DNA from: E44-bin89 sp034409565
GTDB lineage: Bacteria > Chloroflexota > Dehalococcoidia > Dehalococcoidales > RBG-16-60-22
Length of the DNA: 64,000 nt
NCBI GenBank assembly: GCA_034409565.1
Contig: DAOUMS010000007.1
Span: forward strand, 62,001-126,000
Direction of reading: 5' to 3'
A program made the translations under genes and the position numbers. Positions 57,801-64,000 of this stretch are shown piece after piece. Position 1 is the stretch's first letter, and each line of letters starts with the position of its first letter. The notes beneath the pieces are model-generated. The model searched no databases. It worked only from the letters and a program-made list of their open reading frames with translations, and had not been told where the DNA came from.

Positions 57801-58367
57801 ATGTCGGAACATGTACCTACATACGATGAAGCGCGGTCGCTGCTGCATGAATTTGTCAAGAGCGATAGCCTGCTGAAGCATTCTTATGCCGTTGAGGGCG
57901 TGATGCGTTACATGGCCCGGAAGACGGGAGAGGATGAAAATAAGTGGGCTATCATCGGCCTGGTACACGACCTGGACTACGAGATGTTTCCGGAGCAGCA
58001 CTGCTTAAAAGCACAGGAGATATTGCGAGAGAGGGGCTGGCCGGAAGAATTTGTGCGCGCTGTTGCCTCCCACGGGTGGGGCATCTGCAATGATATCGAG
58101 CCTCAGACCAACCTGGAAAAAGTGTTATACGCCACGGAAGAATTAACCGGGCTGATTACTGCGGCCGCCATCATCCGCCCATCAAGGAGTGTCAGCGACT
58201 TGGAAGTAAAATCCGTGATGAAGAAATGGAAAGATAAGTCATTTGCCGCTGGTGTTAATCGCTCTGTAATTGAAAGGGGCGCGGCCATGATGGGGGTGGC
58301 ATTACCCGACCTGATTAACGATGTCATTATGGGCATGCGGGAAGTTTCTGATAGAATCGGACTCTAG
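57801..58367 (+). CDS. HD-domain phosphohydrolase-like protein
   Basis: 188 residues. An HD-type metal site is visible as LLKHSYAVEGVM (first His), GLVHDLDYEMFP (His-Asp pair), then AVASHGWGICND. Such small HD proteins hydrolyse nucleotides or other phosphate esters; this subgroup is uncharacterised. GAGAAGGAG precedes the ATG. Confidence 0.8.
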   Translation: MSEHVPTYDEARSLLHEFVKSDSLLKHSYAVEGVMRYMARKTGEDENKWAIIGLVHDLDYEMFPEQHCLKAQEILRERGWPEEFVRAVASHGWGICNDIEPQTNLEKVLYATEELTGLITAAAIIRPSRSVSDLEVKSVMKKWKDKSFAAGVNRSVIERGAAMMGVALPDLINDVIMGMREVSDRIGL

Positions 58368-58374
58368 CGCCTTA

Positions 58375-58731
58375 TTATTTCAGGCCTTTTTGCTTTTCCT
58401 CGAATTCCTCTTTGCTGACTTCGCCGCTGGCATATCTCTTCTTGAGTATTTCCAGGGCCGATACCGAGCTCACATCGGCCTGATTTTGCTTACCCCGTGC
58501 CAGATATACAATTAACCAGACAATAAGACCTGCGGCCACCAACCATATAATGCCCATCGTCCATGAACCTCCAAATCCAGTCATCATTCCTGGCCCCATC
58601 ATTCCGGACCAGGCGAAACCACATCCCCAATTATCCCATCCCGAGAATAGCCCATACACTAGAGGAGCGATAACGAGTATGGCTATCACTATCGAACCTA
58701 TTATTACTGCCGTTTTAATGCTTTTATTCAT
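58375..58731 (-). CDS. SHOCT-domain membrane protein
   Basis: 118 residues. Two transmembrane helices (about 8-29 and 59-79) are joined by a Gly/Met/Trp-rich loop (residues 36-58). The C-terminus is a SHOCT domain (SALEILKKRYASGEVSKEEFEEKQKGL). Such proteins are small and frequent in bacteria; the SHOCT segment probably mediates oligomerisation. Convergent with the HD gene, 7 nt apart. Confidence 0.8.
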   Translation of the reverse strand: MNKSIKTAVIIGSIVIAILVIAPLVYGLFSGWDNWGCGFAWSGMMGPGMMTGFGGSWTMGIIWLVAAGLIVWLIVYLARGKQNQADVSSVSALEILKKRYASGEVSKEEFEEKQKGLK

Positions 58732-58928
58732 TGCTTAAACCTTTCTGTGTCTTTGTCGTCGTTATTTATCATAATAGTTTGTAGGTAATGGTTAATAGGA
58801 CTTTTATCACATGAACTAACAAAGTGCATGACTGCGTTCAGATTCTATGTTCGTAGTGGCGCACCATTAACTCGTACGTGTTATAATATAAAATCATTCA
58901 GCAACAGTTCATGCGCAGGTAGTAGATT

Positions 58929-60119
58929 TTGTTCTCGCGTAAATCAGTTTCAGACGTTTCACAACCATCGGACAGAAAATACATTATCTTGTTCAGTATC
59001 GTCACCTTCTTTTTCTGGGCCTCGCTTTACCTCTACATGCCTATTCTGCCGGTATACGCTCAATCAATCGGGGCCAGCCTGACCATGGTCGGCGCCATTG
59101 TTTCCGCATACGCCATACCGCAGATGCTTTTCCGGATACCCGTGGGCATATTGTTTGATGCCATCAGCCGACGCAAGTTTTTAATTGCTGGTGGCTTGTT
59201 GATGAACTCTTTAGGTGCCCTGGGCATGGGACTGGCACCCAGTGCCATACTTCTTTTCCTGGCTCGAGGTGTAACCGGAATCGGCGCCGCGATGTGGGTT
59301 ACCTTCACCGTCTATTTTGCCGCCTACTACCCGATAGAAGGCATGAAGAGAGCGATTGGCATAATCAATTTTATACAGGGCGCGGCTCTGGTAATAACGA
59401 CTTATTGTGGCGGGCTAATCGCTGAGGCCGGTGGCTACAAGTATACATTTTTCGGCGCAGCTTTACTTGGCGTGGTGGCTATAGCCGCTCTGCTGCCTAC
59501 TCGGGAGCCAGCGATACGACCGATGAAGCAGGATTCAAGGCAGAGCTTTCTGTTTGTCGCCGGCCGTCCACTGCTGCTTGTGGTTTCACTTATGGGGGTA
59601 CTATCCCAGTTTGCCAATTGGGCGGGTCTCTTCGGGTTTATACCGGTGTATGGAGCTCAAATTGGTGCTTCGAGTGCGGACCTGGGCATCATTACCATGT
59701 TGGCACTGGGCGCATCTGCCGTTGCGGCATTGACGGTTATACCGCTGGTGAAAAGACGTGGTAATTCGTTTACCATACTGCTTGGGGCTATTCTGATGGG
59801 TAGCGCAATATCTATTACCCCTTTGCTCCATCAGGTAAGTCTTCTGAAGGGACTCATGGTCATCTATGGACTGGGCAGGGGCATACTCAGTACGATACTG
59901 ATGTCCTTGAGTATACAGGCTGTGGACCCACAACAGCGGGCAACCGCTATGGGGATTTACCAGGCTGTTTATGCGGTGGGCATGTTTCTGGGCCCCTTTG
60001 TCTCCGGTTCTATGGCGGATAATTTCGGGATAGCGACCGTGTTCTATTTATCGTCGTTTTTCTGCCTGGTTGTAGCCGGTATGGCCTATTTGCCCATTAT
60101 ATTCAAGCAATCAGCGTAA
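58929..60119 (+). CDS. major facilitator superfamily transporter
   Basis: 396 residues, twelve hydrophobic segments (TTG start 58929). The MFS loop motif between helices 2 and 3 reads GILFDAISRRKFLIAGG, and the repeat later as PLVKRRGNS. The profile resembles drug/metabolite efflux pumps of the DHA1 type. A TATAAT (58882-58887) lies upstream. Substrate unknown. Confidence 0.87.
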   Translation: MFSRKSVSDVSQPSDRKYIILFSIVTFFFWASLYLYMPILPVYAQSIGASLTMVGAIVSAYAIPQMLFRIPVGILFDAISRRKFLIAGGLLMNSLGALGMGLAPSAILLFLARGVTGIGAAMWVTFTVYFAAYYPIEGMKRAIGIINFIQGAALVITTYCGGLIAEAGGYKYTFFGAALLGVVAIAALLPTREPAIRPMKQDSRQSFLFVAGRPLLLVVSLMGVLSQFANWAGLFGFIPVYGAQIGASSADLGIITMLALGASAVAALTVIPLVKRRGNSFTILLGAILMGSAISITPLLHQVSLLKGLMVIYGLGRGILSTILMSLSIQAVDPQQRATAMGIYQAVYAVGMFLGPFVSGSMADNFGIATVFYLSSFFCLVVAGMAYLPIIFKQSA

Positions 60120-60147
60120 GCGCGCCTCGCTTATACCGGACTTTGCT

Positions 60148-60927
60148 TTATTTAAAATAATCGGCTACATAGGTAATATAGAATATCTCTCCCGCTTTAT
60201 GTACTCCTACCGCACCATAGTCGGCGCCTACGTTTAGCAAATTTCGTTCGTATAGCTGGTGATTTTGCCAGATTGTCAGGGCGGCGCGGGCTATTTTATC
60301 TGCCGTGCCGTATCCTGTAGCCCAGAAGACTTCCTGCCAGCCGATATATCCCGTGTATTCAAGGCGCTTGTTTGTTGCCATGCTGCGGCTGTTGGCGATT
60401 GCCCATTTGTAGATGTTCTCCCCCCACGTTACTTCATCCAGCCCGTTGGCAATTCTTTCCTGGTTGACCAGATTGAAAACCGCCTGCTCAACAGCCGGCG
60501 CCGTGATTTCGGCACCTCCTCCCATAATGGTTTCATACTGTTCACTAAGCTCGGCAAATTGCTCATCCAGCGCTTCATATTCGGCACTAAGTTCTTCATG
60601 CTCGGCCTGCAGGGCCTCAAATGCGTCATTGGCCGCCGCAGACTGTTCAACCAGCGCTTCGTATTCGGCATTCCGTTCTTCATACTCGGCTTGCAGGGCC
60701 TCGAATTCGCTCTTTACCGCCTCAAATTGTTTGGTCAGGTCTTCATACTCGGCTTGCAGTGACTCAGCTTCAGTCAGTTTGCTCTGTAGTGCCGCCACTT
60801 TGTTCTGAATGGCAAGCCGTTCACTGTTCACTCTGTCATACTCTTCTTGCGGCACGGTTGGCCCACAGGAAAGCACACTAAAAATTGCCATAAACAGCAA
60901 TATTGATATTATGGTGATTTTTTTCAT
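60148..60927 (-). CDS. coiled-coil lipoprotein with CAP/SCP-like domain
   Basis: 259 residues. Signal sequence with lipobox VLSC (Cys21). Residues about 25-135 are a long coiled coil with near-duplicated blocks (FEALQAEYEE... and FEALQAEHEEL). The C-terminal 110 residues have a CAP-like pattern: VFNLVNQERIANGLDEVTWGENIYKWAIANSRSMA and GYGTADKIARAALTIWQNHQLYERNLLN. The usual His-Glu pairs are only partly kept. Likely an envelope-anchored structural or binding protein. Promoter at 60976-61004. Confidence 0.7.
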   Translation of the reverse strand: MKKITIISILLFMAIFSVLSCGPTVPQEEYDRVNSERLAIQNKVAALQSKLTEAESLQAEYEDLTKQFEAVKSEFEALQAEYEERNAEYEALVEQSAAANDAFEALQAEHEELSAEYEALDEQFAELSEQYETIMGGGAEITAPAVEQAVFNLVNQERIANGLDEVTWGENIYKWAIANSRSMATNKRLEYTGYIGWQEVFWATGYGTADKIARAALTIWQNHQLYERNLLNVGADYGAVGVHKAGEIFYITYVADYFK

Positions 60928-60975
60928 TTCACCGGCCCTCCTAGCTCAGCAATTTTTTTAGCCATCGGTGTGGTA

Positions 60976-61004
60976 ATATTAAGGCCCTTAACGCTGATTG
61001 TCAA
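60976..61004 (-). promoter_or_regulatory. promoter of the coiled-coil lipoprotein gene
   Basis: Minus strand TTGACA (60999-61004), 17 nt spacer, TAATAT (60976-60981), 48 nt before the ATG at 60927. Confidence 0.6.
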
Positions 61005-61132
61005 TAGCCAAAACGGCCTAATACCGGGCCGCGTTAATCGGCAAGATTTGGAGTTATCGCGTCGAAATGATAACATTAATCTGGCGTAACGAAGAGCGCA
61101 ACGGCGGCTCAGAAATTATGAGGAGGTAAAAA

Positions 61133-62488
61133 ATGGGCTTATACTCCACCCTTCAGCAAAGAGAAGCAGGCCAAAAACCCATCAGAATCGGCGTAATTGG
61201 GGCGGGTATGTTCAGCTCGGCGTTTCTGGCCCAGGCCAGGATAACCCCGGGAATGCAGATTGTAGCCATTGCCGAGCTGGACCTGGAAAAGGCAAGAAAA
61301 GTCTGCATTGGAGCTGGCTGGCCTGAAGAAGCCATCGTATCCGGGGACTCTGCGTCTAGGATTAATGATGGTGCCGCGGGAAAGAAGATGGTGCTGACCG
61401 GTGATGCCGACCAGTTGGTACAGGCAGATTTGGATGTAGTTGTCGAGGCTACCGGGGTCACTGAGGCGGGGACTCATCACGCCTGGACCGCTTTGGGGGC
61501 CGGCAAACATGTGGTCATGGTAAATGTGGAAACGGACGCGCTGCTGGGGCTGGCGCTTAAGAGAAAAGCCGCCGAAAAAGGGGTCGTTTACTCGCTGGCT
61601 TATGGAGACCAGCCGGCGATAATTTGCGAGTTAATTGATTGGGCCAGGACTATTGGTGTTGAAGTTGTCTGTGCCGGTAAAGGGACTCGATACCAGCCCA
61701 AATACCATTACTCGACTCCGGCCACGGTCTGGGAATATTTTGGTTTATCCGAGGAACAACTGGCCTCCGGTAATTACAATCCTAAAATGTACAATTCGTT
61801 TCTGGACGGTACCAAGTCCGCCATTGAAATGTGTGCCGTGGCCAATGCCTCCGGTCTGGTGCCACAACCAGGCGGACTGCAATTTATTCCCGTTGGTGCG
61901 GATGACCTCCCCAATGTACTCAAGCCCAAGACGGCGGGAGGAATGCTTGAGCACGGCGGCACCGTGGAAGCTATCGCCAGTGAAAACAGAGATGAAACGC
62001 CGGTAAAAAACCATCTGCGCTGGGGTATTTATATTGTATTCCAGGTGGTAACCGATTACATGCGGCGGTTTTTTTCCACCCATGGTTTTCTCAGAGATGC
62101 CTCGGGCCAGTACCTGGCAGTATACCGGCCATTCCATCTAACCGGACTGGAACTTGGTGTGAGTGTGGCTTCAGTGGCACTTCGTGGGGAAGCTACCGGT
62201 TCGCCTAATCATTTCATTGCTGATGTGGCGTCGGTGGCGAAGAAAGAGCTGAAGGTGGGAGACACCCTGGATGGAGAGGGTGGCTATACCGTATTTGGTC
62301 GTCTGGTCAGGTCTGACGACAGCATTTCCCATAAATATCTACCCATTGGTTTGAGCCGCGGGGTGAAAATCATCCGCCCGGTCGCCAAAGATTCCTTTGT
62401 CACCTATGACGATTTGGAGTTAGATAGCAATCAATTCTCTTTTAAGCTTCGTAAAAAATTAGAGGCGGAATTGAGGCCCGGGAAGTAG
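61133..62488 (+). CDS. NAD(P)-binding oxidoreductase with C-terminal SAF domain
   Basis: 451 residues. N-terminal Rossmann domain: IRIGVIGAGMFSSAFLAQA (GxGxxx motif, about 20-30), then DLDVVVEATGVTEAGTHHAW as in homoserine dehydrogenases. The C-terminal third (about 350-445) has the SAF pattern (ASVAKKELKVGDTLDGEGGYTVFGRLV ... YLPIGLSRGVKIIRPV), related to antifreeze/altronate-dehydratase-small-domain folds. Members are annotated as SAF or homoserine-dehydrogenase-like oxidoreductases and often occur with acid-sugar catabolism genes. GAGGAGG precedes the ATG. Confidence 0.82.
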   Translation: MGLYSTLQQREAGQKPIRIGVIGAGMFSSAFLAQARITPGMQIVAIAELDLEKARKVCIGAGWPEEAIVSGDSASRINDGAAGKKMVLTGDADQLVQADLDVVVEATGVTEAGTHHAWTALGAGKHVVMVNVETDALLGLALKRKAAEKGVVYSLAYGDQPAIICELIDWARTIGVEVVCAGKGTRYQPKYHYSTPATVWEYFGLSEEQLASGNYNPKMYNSFLDGTKSAIEMCAVANASGLVPQPGGLQFIPVGADDLPNVLKPKTAGGMLEHGGTVEAIASENRDETPVKNHLRWGIYIVFQVVTDYMRRFFSTHGFLRDASGQYLAVYRPFHLTGLELGVSVASVALRGEATGSPNHFIADVASVAKKELKVGDTLDGEGGYTVFGRLVRSDDSISHKYLPIGLSRGVKIIRPVAKDSFVTYDDLELDSNQFSFKLRKKLEAELRPGK

Positions 62489-62507
62489 GCAGCCAGTCAA
62501 TGCCGGT

Positions 62508-63272
62508 TCATTTCGCGGCCACTATCTTGTTTCTTAATACGCCAATGCCTTCTATTTCAACTTCGGTGATGTCGCCAACCTTTACCGGGCAGGCGCCTCC
62601 TCTGGGCGTTCCTGTCCAGACTACGTCTCCAGGTTGCAGGGTCAGAAAAGCCGATATGTAGCTGATTAACTTCTCAACTCCGAAAATCGTAAGGCCGGTA
62701 TTGCTGTCCTGCTGGGCTTTGTTATTGAGTCGGCTTCTTATTTTCAGGTTATGAGGGTCAAGACCGGTAACCAGAAATGGGCCCATCGGTCCAGACGTGT
62801 CAAAGGCTTTGGCTCTGGTCAGCCGCCCGTCCTTTTGGAAAAGGTCGGTGGCGGTCATATCGTTGCCACAGGTGTAGCCGAGGACGTAGTCCAGCGCTTT
62901 CTCTTCTGCCACATCTTTCGCCCGGCGCTTTATGACGCAGCACAGCTCCCCCTCGTAGCGCAAGTCCTGGGACAGTTGGGGGTAGATTACGTTATCTTCC
63001 GGGCCAACTATAGTGTTCAATGGTTTGAAAAACAGCGCTGGCTCTTTTGGGGCCTCCCATCCCATCTCCTTGATATGGTCTATGTAATTCATACCGCAGG
63101 CAATCGTTATGCCGGGCTCCGCCGGGGCCAGAAGCTTGACTTCTTTTAGAGAGCACAGCTTTCCCCCCTTGGCGAAGTCTCCATAAAGGTCGCCCTTCAA
63201 GTTGAATATCGTTTCACCTTCAACGATACCCCAGTGTACCTTCCCCTGCCACTGAAAACGCGCGATAATCAC
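62508..63272 (-). CDS. fumarylacetoacetate hydrolase (FAH) family enzyme
   Basis: 254 residues, GTG start 63270-63272 behind AAGGAGGG. FAH fold: ACGMNYIDHIKEMG at the start of the barrel, then LRYEGELCCVIKRRAKDV with the metal-binding Glu pair (E-x-E), GYTCGNDMTATDLF with Asp, and WTGTPRGG near the end. Members hydrolyse or decarboxylate acylpyruvates and 2-hydroxymuconate-type diketones. Convergent with the SAF oxidoreductase gene. Together with the HpcH aldolase at 32.2 kb, it suggests breakdown of dicarboxylic oxo-acids, although the genes are far apart. Confidence 0.87.
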   Translation of the reverse strand: MIIARFQWQGKVHWGIVEGETIFNLKGDLYGDFAKGGKLCSLKEVKLLAPAEPGITIACGMNYIDHIKEMGWEAPKEPALFFKPLNTIVGPEDNVIYPQLSQDLRYEGELCCVIKRRAKDVAEEKALDYVLGYTCGNDMTATDLFQKDGRLTRAKAFDTSGPMGPFLVTGLDPHNLKIRSRLNNKAQQDSNTGLTIFGVEKLISYISAFLTLQPGDVVWTGTPRGGACPVKVGDITEVEIEGIGVLRNKIVAAK

Positions 63273-63489
63273 CGATTAACCCTCCTTGCATTGAACTGAT
63301 TGCCCTTCTAACGGAGACAATCAGTAATAATATACAACGAATTAAACCAAGAATCTATAATCAGCCGGGAAGAACTGACGGGAAAGAGAGCGTATGATAT
63401 GTTTACCCGCAATCAGGTAGGGGAGGAAACGAGATAGCGAAGCACCGCGTGCCAATATTCAGAATAAAGGTGGAGGCGGGATACCCCTC

Positions 63490-63678
63490 TCAGATGGCAT
63501 TCTTGACTATTCTACCAGGGTGGTTGGCACCAGGGCAGCGGAAGCCCTTTGGGCCGAGGTGGAAGGGCACAACCGGGCCTTTATTTGTCGGGATAACGAA
63601 TCTTCTATGACAAAGTATACATTCCACGGTATACTCAGTGGCGCCAGTTTTGGGTTTTTCCTGCCTACTCATGTTCAT
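63490..63678 (-). CDS. small Cys/His-containing (zinc-ribbon-like) protein
   Basis: 62 residues. CILCHRR (C-x2-C-H) and later FHLGPKGFRCPGANH could form a zinc site. The charged N-terminus is rich in Lys. The gene has no clear ribosome site, but it follows a minus-strand membrane-protein gene (63716 onward) by 37 nt and may be co-transcribed. No family recognised; moderate confidence. Confidence 0.5.
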   Translation of the reverse strand: MNMSRQEKPKTGATEYTVECILCHRRFVIPTNKGPVVPFHLGPKGFRCPGANHPGRIVKNAI

Positions 63679-63715
63679 ATGAGTATTTTACTACAAATGG
63701 GAAGTGTGCAGAAAG

Positions 63716-64000
63716 CTAACGCGTCAGAAAGTAAATAAGAAAAGTAATGGCGATTATAATTATCACTCCAATAATAGAGATAGGTGCTCTCCAGGGAGAT
63801 GCCTTTCTTACATAAAAACTACAGGGTACTCCCAATCGGGCTATCTGGACACCCAGTGTATCCTTGTTTAGCAGTCCCCGTTGATGAATGCCGATATATA
63901 TTTTGCCAGCGCCTATGTCACCGGATGGTTCCAGTTTGCAGGTTATCCAGTTCTTTTTATCCAGGGAGATATTTATGTAGTCGCCCCACCTGATGTCCTT
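63716..64000 (-). CDS. C-terminal part of an unidentified membrane-anchored protein (truncated by the window edge)
   Basis: An unbroken minus-strand frame runs from the right edge to TAG at 63716-63718, giving 94 residues. It consists of a soluble, beta-rich segment (IRWGDYINISLDKKNW, then IGIHQRGLLNKDTLGVQI) and a final transmembrane helix (ISIIGVIIIIAITFLIYF) with a short tail. This looks like an extracellular or periplasmic domain anchored at its C-terminus. The N-terminus lies outside the window, so the family is unknown. Confidence 0.6.
   Translation of the reverse strand, partial: KDIRWGDYINISLDKKNWITCKLEPSGDIGAGKIYIGIHQRGLLNKDTLGVQIARLGVPCSFYVRKASPWRAPISIIGVIIIIAITFLIYFLTR

Noticed and set aside
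61070..61132. 20-codon leader frame before the SAF oxidoreductase
   Set aside because: No ribosome site of its own and its end merely overlaps the SD of the real gene; probably chance.

Overview
The window reads as a chromosomal segment of an anaerobic bacterium. The gene repertoire (cytoplasmic NiFe hydrogenase, corrinoid methyltransferase parts, split methylmalonyl-CoA mutase, mycothiol-like genes, many stand-alone catabolic enzymes, GlnRS next to GluRS) fits an uncultured Chloroflexota of the Dehalococcoidia type best. That placement is inference from gene content; no rRNA is present. Most genes have Shine-Dalgarno sites and TTGACA/TATAAT-like promoters. At least four genes instead have a -10 box only 6-13 nt before the start codon, as in leaderless mRNAs.

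Positions 1-11,010 look accessory. An intact initiator tRNA-fMet gene (minus strand, 10936-11010) has its own promoter and terminator. Exact copies of its 3' end recur at 193-225 (33 nt) and 1781-1804 (24 nt) in the same orientation, the pattern left by elements that integrate into tRNA 3' ends. Between them lie a secreted beta-helix protein, a membrane methyltransferase, SnoaL and cupin proteins, a complete OsmF/YehYXW-type osmolyte ABC transporter operon, a DinB-fold protein, a FAD oxidoreductase and an EamA permease. No integrase is visible.

Positions 11.4-17.7 kb are housekeeping: DksA-like protein, lspA, rluD, gltX, glnS and a PflX-like radical SAM protein. Positions 17.7-29.9 kb hold a small basic protein gene, a cation/proton antiporter, a block resembling a mycothiol-type thiol pathway (MshA-like glycosyltransferase, MshD-like double GNAT, PIG-L deacetylase, FemAB/BioF2-type transferase), an MBL hydrolase, a HIT protein, a two-component system, a GNAT/ADP-forming acyl-CoA synthetase fusion and a chagasin-like lipoprotein.

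Positions 30-38.3 kb concern acyl-CoA and C1 metabolism: succinyl-CoA ligase type subunits, an HpcH-family aldolase, a corrinoid protein with a UroD-type methyltransferase and an amidohydrolase, then methylmalonyl-CoA mutase (two subunits) and epimerase. Together mutase, epimerase and ligase could convert propionyl/methylmalonyl-CoA to succinate with ATP recovery. Positions 38.3-46.6 kb are mixed (metallopeptidase lipoprotein, methyltransferase, QueG-like ferredoxin, PfkA, LRR lipoprotein, PanE-like reductase, alanine-racemase-fold enzyme, CorA). Positions 46.8-49.8 kb encode a group 3-like NiFe hydrogenase with its maturation protease. From 49.8 to 63.3 kb there is a patchwork of single catabolic enzymes (PrpD, RidA, OYE, nitrilase, cyclase, UxaA, SAF oxidoreductase, FAH) and transporters. 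Truncated genes lie at both window edges.
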